Origin: Nocardioides sp.
GTDB taxonomy: Bacteria; Actinomycetota; Actinomycetes; Propionibacteriales; Nocardioidaceae
Length of the DNA: 40,295 nt
Assembly: GCF_016462705.1 (NCBI RefSeq)
Contig: NZ_JAEMSS010000013.1
Span: forward strand, 1 to 40,295
Reading direction: 5' to 3'
The notes beneath the pieces were generated by a model, which saw only the letters and a program-made list of their open reading frames with translations, did no database searches and was not told the DNA's origin. The stretch's first letter is position 1. Each line of letters begins with the position of its first letter. Made by a program: the position numbers and the translations under genes. Below are positions 14,104-25,212 of this stretch, piece after piece.

Positions 14104-17100
14104 GGAGCGCCTCCATCATCTTGTGTGCGGTCTCGTCCTCGTCGAGCCCGTCGGCCTCGGCCTTCGCCTTGGCCTCGAGGACCTTGCGGTAGTCGCTGGG
14201 CATGACCTCGGTGAACCGGGCCAGGGCGGCCGGCCAGTCCGCCAGCAGCGCGGCCGCGACCTCGGAGCCGGTCTCCTCGGCGTGCTCGCGGACCAGCTCC
14301 TCGAGCTCGGCAGCCGCCGGGCCGTCCACCGGCCCGAGCTCGACGAGCTCGGTGTTGACCCGCTGCTCCTTGAGGTCGAGGACCCAGGCGACGCCACCGG
14401 ACATGCCGGCGGCGAAGTTGCGTCCGGTCGGGCCGAGGACCACCACCCGGCCCCCGGTCATGTACTCGCAGGCGTGGTCGCCCACGCCCTCGGTGACCGC
14501 CCAGGCGCCGGAGTTGCGCACGCAGAACCGCTCGCCCACTCCCCCGCGGATGAAGATCCGGCCCGACGTGGCGCCGTAGGCGATGACGTTGCCGGCGATG
14601 ATCTGCTCGTTGGCCTCGAAGGTCGCCGTCCGGTCGGGCCGGACCACGATCCGGCCCCCGGACAGGCCCTTGCCGAGGTAGTCGTTGGTGTCGCCCTCGA
14701 GCCGCATGGTCACACCGCGCGGGACGAAGGCGCCGAACGACTGACCTGCGGACCCGATGAAGGTCAGGTCGACGGTGCCGTCCGGCAGTCCCTCGCCGCC
14801 GTACTTCTTGGTGATCTCGTGGCCGAGGATGGTCCCGACGGTGCGGTTGACGTTGCGGATCGCCACCTGGGCCCGCAGCGGCTCGGCCTTGTCCAGCACG
14901 TCCTGGGCGAGCGGGAGCAGCTCGGTCACGTCGAGGGACTTCTCCAGCGCGTGGTCCTGCTGCTTGGTGCACCGCAGGTCCTGGTCAGGGAAGGCGGTCA
15001 GGTCCGGCGCGTGCAGGATCGGCGACAGGTCCAGCCCGGACGCCTTCCAGTGGCCGACCGCCTCGGCGACGTCGAGCGAGCCCACCTGGCCGATGGCCTC
15101 GTCGAGGCTCCTGAAACCGAGCTCGGCGAGCAGCTCGCGCACCTCCTGGGCGATGAAGGTGAAGAAGTTGACGACGTGGTCGGCCTGGCCGTTGTAGCGC
15201 GCCCGCAGGACCGGGTTCTGGGTGGCCACACCCACCGGGCAGGTGTCGAGGTGGCAGACCCGCATCATGATGCAGCCCGACACGACGAGCGGTGCGGTCG
15301 CGAAGCCGTACTCCTCGGCCCCCAGGAGCGCCGCGACGACGACGTCGCGGCCGGTCTTGAGCTGGCCGTCGGTCTGGACGACGATCCGGTCGCGCAGCCC
15401 GTTGAGGAGCAGCGTCTGCTGGGTCTCGGCGAGCCCGAGCTCCCACGGCCCGCCCGCGTGCTTCAGCGAGGTCAGCGGCGAGGCTCCGGTGCCCCCGTCG
15501 TGGCCGGAGATCAGCACCACGTCGGCGTGCGCCTTCGAGACCCCGGCCGCCACCGTGCCGACCCCGACCTCGGCCACCAGCTTGACGTGGATGCGCGCCG
15601 CCGGGTTGGCGTTCTTGAGGTCGTGGATGAGCTGCGCCAGGTCCTCGATCGAGTAGATGTCGTGGTGCGGTGGGGGGCTGATCAGTCCCACGCCGGGGGT
15701 CGAGTAGCGCGTCCTCGCCACCCACGGGTAGACCTTGTGGCCGGGCAGCTGGCCGCCCTCGCCGGGCTTCGCGCCCTGGGCCATCTTGATCTGGATGTCG
15801 TCGGCGTTGGTGAGGTACTCCGACGTCACGCCGAATCGTCCGGACGCGACCTGCTTGATCGAGCTGCGCCGCTCGGGGTCGTAGAGGCGGTCCGGGTCCT
15901 CGCCGCCCTCACCGGTGTTGGACTTGGCGCCCAGCCGGTTCATGGCGATGGCGAGGGTCTCGTGCGCCTCCTGGCTGATGGAGCCGTAGGACATGGCACC
16001 GGTCGAGAAGCGCTTGACGATCTCGGAGACCGGCTCGACCTCGTCGACCGGGATCGGCTGCCGGCCGGTGGCCCCGGCGTCCTTGAACCGGAACAGGCCG
16101 CGCAGCGTCATCAGCCGCTCGGACTGCTCGTCCACCCGCGAGGTGTACTGCTTGAAGATCTCGTAGCTGCCGGTCCGGGTGGAGTGCTGGAGCCGGAAGA
16201 CGGTCTCGGGGTCGAACAGGTGCGGCTCGCCCTCACGACGCCACTGGTACTCGCCGCCGATCTCGAGCTCGCGGTGCGCGGGCGCGATGCCGCCGCGGGG
16301 GTACGCCGACGCGTGCCGGCGCGCGACCTCCTCGGCGATCGTGTCGAGCTCGACGCCGCCCAGCTTGGAGGTGGTGCCGGTGAAGTACTTGTCGACCAGC
16401 GCCTGCGACAGCCCGACGACCTCGAAGATCTGCGCGCCGGTGTAGGACGCCACGGTCGAGACGCCCATCTTGGACATGACCTTGAGGACGCCCTTGCCGA
16501 GCGCCTTGATCAGGTTGGCGACGGCCTTCTCCGGCTCGATCTTGACGTAGAAGCCCTCGCGGGCGAGGTCCTCGACCGACTCCATCGCCAGGTAGGGGTT
16601 GACCGCGGCGGCGCCGTAGCCCACGAGCAGCGCGACGTGGTGCACCTCGCGGACGTCGCCCGCCTCGACGAGGAGACCCACCTGGGTGCGGGTCTTCTCC
16701 CGGACCAGGTGGTGGTGGACGGCGCCGGTGAGGAGCAGGGACGGGATCGGCGCCAGCTCCTGCGTCGAGTGCCGGTCCGAGAGCACGATGATCCGCGCGC
16801 CGTCCGCGATCGCCTCGCTGACCTCCTGGCAGATCTCGTCCAGCCGGCGCGCCATCGCGGCGCCGCCGCCCTCGACCTCGTAGAGGCCCCGGGACACGTG
16901 GGTGATGAAGCCCGGCATGTCGCCGTCCCGGTTGATGTGCCGGATCTTGGCCAGGTCGTCGTTACTGATGACCGGGAACGGGAGGACGACCTGACGACAG
17001 GACGCGGGGGTGGGCTCGAGCAGGTTGGACTCGGGTCCGATGCTGCCCGACAGCGACGTCACGAGCTCCTCGCGGATCGCGTCCAGGGGCGGGTTGGTCA

Positions 17101-18655
17101 CCTGCGCGAACAGCTGCGCGAAGTAGTCGAACAGCAGCCGTGGCTTGTCGCTCAGCGCGGCGATCGGGGTGTCGGTGCCCATCGAGCCGAGCGGCTCACC
17201 GCCGGAGTTGGCCATCGGCGTGAGCAGGATCCGCAGCTCCTCCTCCGTGTAGCCGAAGACCTGCTGGCGCCGGGTGACCGAGGCGTGGGTGTGCACGATG
17301 TGCTCGCGGTCGGGGATGTCGTCGAGGTGGATGAGGCCGGCGTGCAGCCACTCCTCGTAGGGGTGCTCGGAGGCGAGCCCCGCCTTGATCTCGTCGTCCT
17401 CGATGATCCGGTGCTCGGAGAGGTCCGCGAGGAACATCTTGCCCGGCTGGAGCCGGCCCTTGCGCACGACCGTGGCCGGGTCGAGGTCGAGCACGCCGAC
17501 CTCGGAGGCCAGCACCACGAGACCGTCGTCGGTGACCCAGTAGCGGGAGGGGCGCAGTCCGTTGCGGTCCAGGACCGCCCCGACCTGGTCACCGTCGGTG
17601 AAGACCACGCACGCGGGCCCGTCCCAGGGCTCCATCATCGCGGAGTGGAACTCGTAGAACGCCCGGCGCTGGCGGTCCATCTCGCCGTGGTTCTCCCACG
17701 CCTCGGGGATCATCATCAGCACCGAGTGCGGCAACGAGCGCCCGCCCATGTGCAGCAGCTCGAGCACCTCGTCGAACGACGCGGAGTCCGAGGCCCCGGT
17801 GGTGCAGATCGGGTAGAGCCGCTCGAGGTCGCCCGGGATGACGTCCGAGGCCAACAGCGCCTCGCGGGCCCGCATCCAGTTGCGGTTGCCCATCACGGTG
17901 TTGATCTCGCCGTTGTGGGCGATGAACCGGAACGGGTGGCTGAGCGGCCAGCTCGGGAAGGTGTTGGTCGAGAAGCGCGAGTGCACCACTGCCAGCGCCG
18001 AGGCCATCCGCTCGTCGCGCAGGTCGGGGAAGACCTCGTCGAGCTGGGCCGGGGTGAGCATGCCCTTGTAGATCAGGGTGCGTGAGGAGAGCGACGGGAA
18101 GTAGACGTCGGTCTCGCTCTCGGCGCGCTTGCGCAGGCAGAACGCCAGGCGCTCCAGGGCCATCCCGGTGACCCGGCTGCCCTTCCCGGCCACGAAGAGC
18201 TGGGCGAACGTCGGCATCACGCCGTGGGCGGTCTTGCCGAGCGACGACGCGTCGACCGGCACGTCGCGCCAGCCGATGACCTCGAGGTTCTCCTCGTGGG
18301 CGATCTCCTCGACCCTGCGTCTGGTCTTGGCGACATGCTCGGCGTCACCGGGAAGGAACGCCGTGCCGACGGCGTAGGAGCTGGGGGCGGGCAGCTCGAA
18401 GCCGGCCTCACGGGTGACCTCGCGGAGGAACGCGTCGGGGACCTGGATCAGGATGCCCGCGCCGTCACCGGAGTTCGTCTCGGCGCCCGCGGCCCCTCGG
18501 TGGTCGAGGTTGAGCAGCGCGGTGATGCCCTTGCGCACGATGTCGTGGCTGGCCTCCCCGGTCAGCGTCGCGACGAACGCCACGCCACACGCGTCGTGCT
18601 CGTGGGCGGGGTCGTAGAGGCCCTGGGGCGCCGGGTAGGCGTGCGGGTACGTCAC
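14096..18655 (-). CDS. gltB: Glutamate synthase, large (alpha) subunit
   Basis: A 1519-residue GOGAT large subunit, which makes two glutamates from glutamine and 2-oxoglutarate. A 22-residue propeptide precedes Cys23 (HDACGVAFV), the N-terminal nucleophile of the glutaminase domain once the propeptide is removed. The central and FMN domains include [24 protein letters not shown] and [14 protein letters not shown]. The 3Fe-4S cysteines are in [15 protein letters not shown] at about residue 1125. The C-terminal beta-helix contains repeated glycine segments. The GTG at 18655 has AGGGGAG upstream. The gene runs with gltD; the 127-bp gap on its 5' side, toward lgt, shows no clear control site. Confidence 0.97.
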   Translation of the reverse strand: MTYPHAYPAPQGLYDPAHEHDACGVAFVATLTGEASHDIVRKGITALLNLDHRGAAGAETNSGDGAGILIQVPDAFLREVTREAGFELPAPSSYAVGTAFLPGDAEHVAKTRRRVEEIAHEENLEVIGWRDVPVDASSLGKTAHGVMPTFAQLFVAGKGSRVTGMALERLAFCLRKRAESETDVYFPSLSSRTLIYKGMLTPAQLDEVFPDLRDERMASALAVVHSRFSTNTFPSWPLSHPFRFIAHNGEINTVMGNRNWMRAREALLASDVIPGDLERLYPICTTGASDSASFDEVLELLHMGGRSLPHSVLMMIPEAWENHGEMDRQRRAFYEFHSAMMEPWDGPACVVFTDGDQVGAVLDRNGLRPSRYWVTDDGLVVLASEVGVLDLDPATVVRKGRLQPGKMFLADLSEHRIIEDDEIKAGLASEHPYEEWLHAGLIHLDDIPDREHIVHTHASVTRRQQVFGYTEEELRILLTPMANSGGEPLGSMGTDTPIAALSDKPRLLFDYFAQLFAQVTNPPLDAIREELVTSLSGSIGPESNLLEPTPASCRQVVLPFPVISNDDLAKIRHINRDGDMPGFITHVSRGLYEVEGGGAAMARRLDEICQEVSEAIADGARIIVLSDRHSTQELAPIPSLLLTGAVHHHLVREKTRTQVGLLVEAGDVREVHHVALLVGYGAAAVNPYLAMESVEDLAREGFYVKIEPEKAVANLIKALGKGVLKVMSKMGVSTVASYTGAQIFEVVGLSQALVDKYFTGTTSKLGGVELDTIAEEVARRHASAYPRGGIAPAHRELEIGGEYQWRREGEPHLFDPETVFRLQHSTRTGSYEIFKQYTSRVDEQSERLMTLRGLFRFKDAGATGRQPIPVDEVEPVSEIVKRFSTGAMSYGSISQEAHETLAIAMNRLGAKSNTGEGGEDPDRLYDPERRSSIKQVASGRFGVTSEYLTNADDIQIKMAQGAKPGEGGQLPGHKVYPWVARTRYSTPGVGLISPPPHHDIYSIEDLAQLIHDLKNANPAARIHVKLVAEVGVGTVAAGVSKAHADVVLISGHDGGTGASPLTSLKHAGGPWELGLAETQQTLLLNGLRDRIVVQTDGQLKTGRDVVVAALLGAEEYGFATAPLVVSGCIMMRVCHLDTCPVGVATQNPVLRARYNGQADHVVNFFTFIAQEVRELLAELGFRSLDEAIGQVGSLDVAEAVGHWKASGLDLSPILHAPDLTAFPDQDLRCTKQQDHALEKSLDVTELLPLAQDVLDKAEPLRAQVAIRNVNRTVGTILGHEITKKYGGEGLPDGTVDLTFIGSAGQSFGAFVPRGVTMRLEGDTNDYLGKGLSGGRIVVRPDRTATFEANEQIIAGNVIAYGATSGRIFIRGGVGERFCVRNSGAWAVTEGVGDHACEYMTGGRVVVLGPTGRNFAAGMSGGVAWVLDLKEQRVNTELVELGPVDGPAAAELEELVREHAEETGSEVAAALLADWPAALARFTEVMPSDYRKVLEAKAKAEADGLDEDETAHKMMEALHG

Positions 18656-18782
18656 CGTCGATCTCCCCTCGTGTCTCTCGAGGCGCAGCCCTCAGCATGG
18701 TCGACCCACGCGGTGAGGGTGATGCGGCACTGCTGTCTGTGGTGCAGGGGACGACATTGGCCCGCGCGGAGGGATCAGGCTA

Positions 18783-19706
18783 TCAAAGGGACCCCGGCCG
18801 GGACTCATCCGTTTCAGCACTCGGTTCGGCCGGCGACACGCTCGCCGCGGCGTCCCCGCGAGGGTGCACGTAGACGTCGTCCTCCAGGCCCGGCCAGCGG
18901 CGTCCCGCGTAGAGGAACCAGGCCGCAGCGAGCACGAACAGCACGAGGGAGGTCCACACGTTGAGGCGCAGCCCGGCGACGTCGTCGAGCTGGACGCTGT
19001 CGATGCGCAGCATCTCGATCCAGCCGCGCCCGAGCGTGTAGGCCATCACGTAGAGCGCGAGGACCCGGCCGTGGCCGAGCCGGAGCCGGCGGTCCACCCA
19101 GACGATGACCAAGAATGCCGCGAGGCACCAGAGGAACTCGTAGAGGAACGTGGGGTGGAAGGTGGTGCCGGGCGGGTAGAACTTCCCCTCCGGGTAGTTG
19201 TCGGGGTCGATCTCCAGGCCCCATGGCAGGTCGGTGGGCTTGCCGTAGAGCTCCTGGTTGAACCAGTTGCCCCACCGGCCGAGCGCCTGGGCGACCAGCA
19301 CGGTCGGTGCCATGGTGTCGACCACCGGGAGGATCCGGATGCCGTTGAGCTTGCAGCCGATGGCCACCCCGAGGGCGCCCATCGCGATGCCGCCCCAGAC
19401 CCCGAGGCCGCCCTGCCAGACGTAGAGGATCTTCCACGGGCTCCCGTCGGCTCCGAAGTAGCGGTCCGGGTCGGTCGCCACGTGGTAGAGCCGCGCCCCC
19501 ACCAGGCCGAAGGGCACCGCCCACACGGCCAGGTCGGACATCTCGCCGCGGGTCCCGCCGCGGGCGACCCAGCGTCGCTCGGAGAGCCAGACGGCGGCGA
19601 CGATCCCGAGGATGATCGCCAGGGCGTAGCCACGCAGCGGCACCGGCCCCAGGTACCAGACGCCGTTGGACGGGCTCGGGATGGACAGGGCGGTGACGGG
19701 CAGCAC
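18783..19706 (-). CDS. lgt: Prolipoprotein diacylglyceryl transferase
   Basis: A 307-residue integral membrane enzyme that transfers diacylglycerol from phosphatidylglycerol to the lipobox cysteine of prolipoproteins. The Lgt signature GRWGNWFNQELYG is present, as is FHPTFLYEFLWCL. The N-terminal LGPVPLRGYALAIILG contains the conserved RGYA-type segment. About seven membrane helices are visible. The last 40 residues are a hydrophilic acidic tail common in actinobacterial Lgt. The GTG at 19706 begins two bases after the SCO1 stop, so it is cotranscribed with trpC-B-A-SCO1. The adjacent SCO1 protein is itself a predicted lipoprotein and LivK at 2.7 kb is another. Confidence 0.95.
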   Translation of the reverse strand: MLPVTALSIPSPSNGVWYLGPVPLRGYALAIILGIVAAVWLSERRWVARGGTRGEMSDLAVWAVPFGLVGARLYHVATDPDRYFGADGSPWKILYVWQGGLGVWGGIAMGALGVAIGCKLNGIRILPVVDTMAPTVLVAQALGRWGNWFNQELYGKPTDLPWGLEIDPDNYPEGKFYPPGTTFHPTFLYEFLWCLAAFLVIVWVDRRLRLGHGRVLALYVMAYTLGRGWIEMLRIDSVQLDDVAGLRLNVWTSLVLFVLAAAWFLYAGRRWPGLEDDVYVHPRGDAAASVSPAEPSAETDESRPGSL

Positions 19707-19708
19707 GG

Positions 19709-20353
19709 TCAGTCCTCTTCCAGCAGGGCGTGGATGTCGGCGGCGAACTCCGACGGCGAGGTCTCCTGGGACCAGAAGATCGGTGCCTCGTCGGCGACGT
19801 CGATCCCGGTCACCGTGGTGGTGTGCGCGTCGACCTCGTAGCCCCCGCTAGGGAGCTTCTCCCCCATCCCGACGGCGACCGAGGCCGCGACCTGCTCGAT
19901 GTCCGCCAGCTCACCGGTCACGCCGACGAACGACGGGTCGAAGCGGTCGAGGTAGTCACGCACCACCTCGCCGGTGTCCCGCGCGGGGTCGGTCGTCACG
20001 AACACCACCTCGACCTGGTCCCGGTCCTCCTCGCTCAGCCGCGTCAGAGCCGAGCTCAGGTTGCCGAGGACCCGGCCGCAGATGTCGGGGCAGTTGGTGT
20101 AGCCGAAGAACACCAGGGTCAGCCGCTCGTCGGTGTCGGAGGTCAGCGAGTAGGGCTCTCCGTCGGTGTCCACGAGCTCCTGCGACGAGACCGTGAAGGG
20201 TGGGTCGACCGGGCTCCCGGTCAGGCTGGCCGCCTGCTCGTCGTCGCCACCGCACGCGGTCAGGACGAGGGGGACGAGCACTGACGCAGCGCCCAGCGCG
20301 AGCCTGCGAGGTCTCGGGACGGTCGCGGAGCGACCTCCTCGACCAGCAGTCAC
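19709..20353 (-). CDS. SCO1/SenC family lipoprotein (copper chaperone-like)
   Basis: A 214-residue thioredoxin-fold protein of the SCO1/SenC family, which helps assemble the CuA centre of cytochrome c oxidase outside the membrane. An arginine-rich signal peptide ends in the lipobox LTAC (Cys34). The copper-binding cysteines are Cys88 and Cys92 in NCPDICG, and His177 in DAHTTTV is the third ligand, so the metal site is complete. Its GTG start overlaps the trpA stop (GTGA) and lgt follows two bases after its stop. The in-frame extension further upstream is a shadow of trpA. Confidence 0.9.
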   Translation of the reverse strand: MTAGRGGRSATVPRPRRLALGAASVLVPLVLTACGGDDEQAASLTGSPVDPPFTVSSQELVDTDGEPYSLTSDTDERLTLVFFGYTNCPDICGRVLGNLSSALTRLSEEDRDQVEVVFVTTDPARDTGEVVRDYLDRFDPSFVGVTGELADIEQVAASVAVGMGEKLPSGGYEVDAHTTTVTGIDVADEAPIFWSQETSPSEFAADIHALLEED

Positions 20354-21149
20354 GCGCGGACCCCTCGGGCCAGGTCCTCGGTCAGCGCGGTCAGCGCGCG
20401 CAGACCGGCAGCGCGGTCGTCGAGGTGGTCGAGCAGGACCCGGACGAACGCCGAGCCGACGATGACGCCGTCGGCGTACGACGCCAGCTCGGCCGCCTGG
20501 TCGCCGGTGCTGACGCCGAGGCCCACGCCCACGGGGAGGTCGGTGACCGTCTTGGTCCGGGCCACGAGCGGTCCCGCGAGCTCGCTGGTGGTGGCCCGGG
20601 CACCGGTGACCCCCATGACCGCCGTCGCGTAGACGAAACCGCGGCAGGCGGCGACCGTCATCGCGATCCGCGCGTCGGTGGACGACGGCGCGACGAGGTA
20701 GACCTTGTCGAGACCGTGGGCGTCGGCGGCCGCCGGCCACTGCGGGTCGCTGTCCGGGGTCAGGTCGGGGGTGATCAGGCCCGCTCCCCCGGCCGCGGCG
20801 AGGTCGCGGGCGAACCGCTCCACCCCGTAGCGCTCGACCGGGTTCCAGTAGGTCATGACGACCGTCGGCGTGCCGGTCGCGGCCACGGCCTCGACGGTGC
20901 GCAGCACGTCGGTGGTGCGGACGCCGCGCTCGAGGGCCAGCTGGGCGGCCGCCTGGATGGTGGGACCGTCCATGACGGGGTCGCTGTAGGGAAGGCCCAC
21001 CTCGATGACGTCGCAGCCGGCGTCCACCATGGCCAGGAGGGCGTCGATCCCGCCCTGGACGTCCGGGAAACCGGCGGGCAGGTAGCCGACCAGCGCTGCG
21101 CGGTCGTCGGCGCGCGCCTTCTCGAAGGCGGTCGCCGTGGTGCTGCCGC

Positions 21150-21153
<4 letters not shown>
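20350..21153 (-). CDS. trpA: Tryptophan synthase alpha chain
   Basis: A 267-residue TIM-barrel enzyme that splits indole-3-glycerol phosphate into indole and glyceraldehyde 3-phosphate. Catalytic Glu51 and Asp62 are in [16 protein letters not shown]. The phosphate-binding loops GVTGAR and the glycine-rich VGVGLGVST are present. The ATG overlaps the trpB stop by 4 bp, giving the equal synthesis expected for an alpha2beta2 complex. Length is normal. Confidence 0.96.
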
Positions 21154-22375
<1,222 letters not shown>

Positions 22376-22379
<4 letters not shown>

Positions 22380-23158
22380 GCCGTGATCCCGGTCATCGCC
22401 CGGACCGCCGACTCCGGGTCGCCGTCCTTCACCAGGGCCTCGCCCACCAGCACCGCCCGGGCTCCCTCGGAGACGTGTCGCTCGACGTCGACCGGTCCGG
22501 AGATGCCGGACTCCGCGACCTTGACCCGGTCGTCCGGGATCAGCGGCGCCAGGCGGCCGAACGCGTCCGGGTCGATCTCCAGGGTCTTGAGGTTGCGTGC
22601 GTTGACACCGACGAGCTCCGCGCCGATCGCGACCGCCCGGTCGGTCTCCGCGTGGTCGTGCACCTCGACCAGCACCGTCATCCCGAGCTCACGGGCCTGG
22701 TCGTGGAGCCGGCGGAGGGTGTCGTCGTCGAGGGCGGCGACGATCAGGAGCACCAGGTCGGCGCCGGCAGCGCGGGCCTCCAGCACCTGGTAGGGCTCGA
22801 CCAGGAAGTCCTTGCGCAGCACGGGTACGTCGACGGCGGCGCGCACCGCCCGCAGGTCCTCGAGGCGCCCACCGAAGCGACGTTCCTCGGTGAGCACGCT
22901 GATCGCGGCGGCCCCGCCCGCGGCGTACTGGCGCGCCAGCGCCGCCGGGTCGGTGATCGCGGCGAGGTCGCCCTTGCTGGGGCTGCGCCGCTTGACCTCC
23001 GCGATCACGCTCGAGCCCGGAGCGCGCAGCGCAGGCATCGGGTCGCGCGGGGGGTCGACGTCCCCGAGCGCGGCACGCAGGTCCGCCTCGGGCGCGGTCG
23101 ACCGGCGCCGGGCGAGGTCTGCTCGCACGCCGGCGACGATGTCGTCGAGCACGGACAT
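22376..23158 (-). CDS. trpC: Indole-3-glycerol phosphate synthase
   Basis: A 260-residue TIM-barrel enzyme that closes the indole ring of tryptophan's precursor. The active-site segment is [13 protein letters not shown] (Glu54, Lys56), followed by VLRKDFLV, where the catalytic lysine lies, and [11 protein letters not shown]. The ATG at 23158 ([10 protein letters not shown]) has AGGAG seven bases upstream; the 38 in-frame codons before it are not typical. It heads the trpC-B-A-SCO1-lgt unit. trpE, trpD and trpF are not in the window. Confidence 0.96.
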
Positions 23159-23217
23159 GCGGGGACTCCTTGGGGAAGCGGACTGCGGGGTCCAGTGTGT
23201 CACCCAGGGGGAACGGC

Positions 23218-23223
23218 TAATGT
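23218..23223 (+). promoter_or_regulatory. Candidate -10 hexamer, leaderless DUF4190 gene
   Basis: TAATGT ends 6 nt before the ATG at 23230 and no ribosome binding site lies between. The position fits a leaderless transcript from the 71-bp divergent gap shared with trpC. Confidence 0.45.
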
Positions 23224-23229
23224 CCCGGC

Positions 23230-23559
23230 ATGAGCTACGACAACCCACCCCCGCCGCCCGGCTACGGCGCACCGCCGCCCGGTTACGGGGGTGCAGTGCC
23301 GCAGCGGACCAACCAGAAGGCGATCTGGTCGTTGGTGACCGGCATCGCCGGCATCCTCTGCTGCCCGATCATCTTCTCGGTGGCAGCGCTGATCCTGAGC
23401 AACATCGCCAAGGGCGAGATCCGGACCCGCGGAGAGGGCGGCCAGGGCCTGGCCACCGCCGGCACGGTGCTGGGGATCATCGGGCTCGTGCTCGGTGTCC
23501 TCCAGATCGTGCTGTACGCGACCGGCAACGGCATCGACTACAGCTTCAGCACCGGCTGA
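23230..23559 (+). CDS. DUF4190 small membrane protein
   Basis: A 109-residue protein with a Pro/Gly/Tyr-rich cytoplasmic N-terminus ([16 protein letters not shown]) and two hydrophobic segments, at about residues 34-56 ([20 protein letters not shown]) and 75-95 ([21 protein letters not shown]). They flank [20 protein letters not shown], the DUF4190 pattern. The function of this family is unknown. It is divergent from trpC and converges with the DUF2752 gene. Confidence 0.85.
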   Translation: MSYDNPPPPPGYGAPPPGYGGAVPQRTNQKAIWSLVTGIAGILCCPIIFSVAALILSNIAKGEIRTRGEGGQGLATAGTVLGIIGLVLGVLQIVLYATGNGIDYSFSTG

Positions 23560-23586
23560 GTCCCCACGACGACGGGCGCGGTCGGG

Positions 23587-24027
23587 TCAGGGCGCGAGCC
23601 AGGACCCGAACGCGAGGTTGCGGGCGACCGCGAACGCCACGGCCAGGGCCACCAGGACCGGCACGGCCGGCCTGAGCCGCTGCCACGGGATGGTCGGCGC
23701 GGTCCCCCGCCAGCGGTCGACCGCCCAGAGCCCGAGCGCCAGCACCGCGAACGGTATCGCCAGCACCAGCAGCAGGTTGCTGGACAGGGCGGCGCCCACG
23801 TCACCATGGGTGAGGTCGTTGACGGCCCGCAGGCCCCCGCAGCCGGGGCACCAGAACCCGAGCGCGGCGCTGGGGCAGAGCCCCCAGCTGTACTGCTCGT
23901 GGGGGTCACGCACGTGCAGGGCCAGCGTGGCCGCGGCGAGACCGCCGATCGTGAGGACCGGCGCCGTCATCCGCTGCCAGCGGTCCGAGACCGCGGCCGC
24001 GGGGGGGTCAGTCCGTGAGAGGGCCAT
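23587..24027 (-). CDS. DUF2752 membrane protein
   Basis: A 146-residue membrane protein with the DUF2752 hallmark CPGCGGLRAVNDLTHGD at about residues 60-76, preceded by WGLCPSAALGFW. Three hydrophobic segments are seen. The function is unknown. The ATG at 24027 lies inside the last codons of the upstream gene (20-bp overlap); a later in-frame ATG (MTAPVLTIGG) near residue 20 is an alternative start. It is the last gene of the hisI-associated group on this strand. Confidence 0.8.
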   Translation of the reverse strand: MALSRTDPPAAAVSDRWQRMTAPVLTIGGLAAATLALHVRDPHEQYSWGLCPSAALGFWCPGCGGLRAVNDLTHGDVGAALSSNLLLVLAIPFAVLALGLWAVDRWRGTAPTIPWQRLRPAVPVLVALAVAFAVARNLAFGSWLAP

Positions 24028-24211
24028 GCAGGCCCAGCCTGTCCATGACGAGGAACACCACGCCCGCGGCCACCGTGATGCCGACGCCGACCCAGAAGAC
24101 GGTCATGTTGACCGGGTCGAGCATCAGGCCGACACCCCCGACGATGAAGCCGACCATGCCCACGACGACGGCCGTCCAGGCGGCCGGGGTGTTGCCGTGG
24201 TTCGCAGACAT
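24008..24211 (-). CDS. HGxxPAAW-family small membrane protein
   Basis: A 67-residue protein beginning MSANHGNTPAAWTAVVVG, which matches the actinobacterial HGxxPAAW family named after that motif. Two membrane helices follow (VVVGMVGFIVGGVGLML and FWVGVGITVAAGVVFLV). GAGGAG lies just before the ATG at 24211, which fixes the start; the longer open frame in this phase is a shadow. The function is unknown. Members often sit near trp genes. Confidence 0.85.
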   Translation of the reverse strand: MSANHGNTPAAWTAVVVGMVGFIVGGVGLMLDPVNMTVFWVGVGITVAAGVVFLVMDRLGLHGPLTD

Positions 24212-24285
24212 TTCGGGCTCCTCTGAGGTTCGGTACGGGGGTCGTCGGGCGTCGCGCCCGAGTCTAGTGGCCACCACCGGTGGGG

Positions 24286-24843
24286 CTAGGACGTCGGGTC
24301 GTGCCCCGCGTCGATCGCCTTCCAGAGATCCTCGGGAGGGCTGTCGGTGGGCGTGTCGTAGCGGCGCCCCATCTCCGGCCAGTCCGGGACCCGGCGCACG
24401 GCGAGGACCCAGGCGGCCAGGCCGAGCAGGGCGGCGACCGCCCCGACCCAGAACCAGCCGGTGCTGTGGACCGGCACCGGCTCGAGGCCCAGCTCCTCGA
24501 TGGTGTCCCGCACGTTGTCGGGCAGGGTGAACCACGAGACGACCACGGTGACCAGCCCACCGGCGGCGGCCAGGAGGCCGAGCAGGGCCACCGCCCGGCG
24601 TACCCGGCCCCGGGTCACCAGCAGCACCCCCCAGCTCGCCAGCCCGACCAGCGCCAGGGCGTTCGCCGAGGATGCGGTCCCGGCGTCGGCCCACGACAGG
24701 CCCACGCAGGGTGCCTCGCACTCGACCGCTCCGCGGCCGGTGAACCACGGCTCGGCGCCTGCCATGGCGAGGGCGACTCCCGCGACGACCCCCACCAGGA
24801 CGGTCGGGCCGAAGGTCCGGCGCGCCGCGCTCCGGTCAGTCAC
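24286..24843 (-). CDS. Trp-operon-associated membrane protein
   Basis: A 185-residue protein with four hydrophobic segments: [56 protein letters not shown] and [19 protein letters not shown]. The AGAEPWF after helix 1 and the cytoplasmic tail beginning [10 protein letters not shown] are typical of the Trp_oprn_chp family found beside trp genes in actinobacteria. The function is unknown. I start at GTG 24843 (VTDRSAARR), which overlaps the hisI stop by 8 bp; the 20 codons upstream are hisI sequence in another frame. Confidence 0.8.
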   Translation of the reverse strand: MTDRSAARRTFGPTVLVGVVAGVALAMAGAEPWFTGRGAVECEAPCVGLSWADAGTASSANALALVGLASWGVLLVTRGRVRRAVALLGLLAAAGGLVTVVVSWFTLPDNVRDTIEELGLEPVPVHSTGWFWVGAVAALLGLAAWVLAVRRVPDWPEMGRRYDTPTDSPPEDLWKAIDAGHDPTS

Positions 24844-25210
24844 CGGCGGCGCCGAGCAGCCGGTCCGCGTCGAAGCACGTGCGGTCGCCCGTGTGGCAGG
24901 CACCGCCCTCCTGGTCCACCTTGACCAGCAGCGTGTCGCCGTCGCAGTCCAGCCGGACCTCCTTGACCCACTGGACGTTGCCCGAAGTCTCCCCCTTGAG
25001 CCAGTAGGCCTGGCGCGAGCGGCTCCAGTAGGTCGCCCGGCCGCTGGTCAGGGTGCGGGCGAGCGCCTCGTCGTCCATCCAGCCGAGCATCAGCACCTCG
25101 CCCGTGTCGTGCTGCTGCACCACGGCGGGCACCAGCCCGTCGGCGGTGCGTTTGAGCCGCGCGGCGATGGCCGGGTCGAGGACGGTCACCCGGCCATTGT
25201 CCCCGGTCAC
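24836..25210 (-). CDS. hisI: Phosphoribosyl-AMP cyclohydrolase
   Basis: A 124-residue enzyme for the third step of histidine synthesis, opening the purine ring of phosphoribosyl-AMP. The family motifs [48 protein letters not shown] and the metal-binding [12 protein letters not shown] are complete. It is monofunctional: there is no HisE domain. It lies about 6 kb from hisF, with the exporter genes directly upstream (2-bp gap). The GTG at 25210 is used; a later GTG (VTVLDPA) is possible. Confidence 0.95.
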   Translation of the reverse strand: MTGDNGRVTVLDPAIAARLKRTADGLVPAVVQQHDTGEVLMLGWMDDEALARTLTSGRATYWSRSRQAYWLKGETSGNVQWVKEVRLDCDGDTLLVKVDQEGGACHTGDRTCFDADRLLGAAGD

Positions 25211-25212
25211 CC

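Noticed and set aside
14102..18085. A 1327-codon open frame on the plus strand opposite gltB
   Set aside because: It is the antisense shadow of gltB in a high-GC genome; its translation is low-complexity Asp/Leu/Val/Gly/Arg sequence without any domain.
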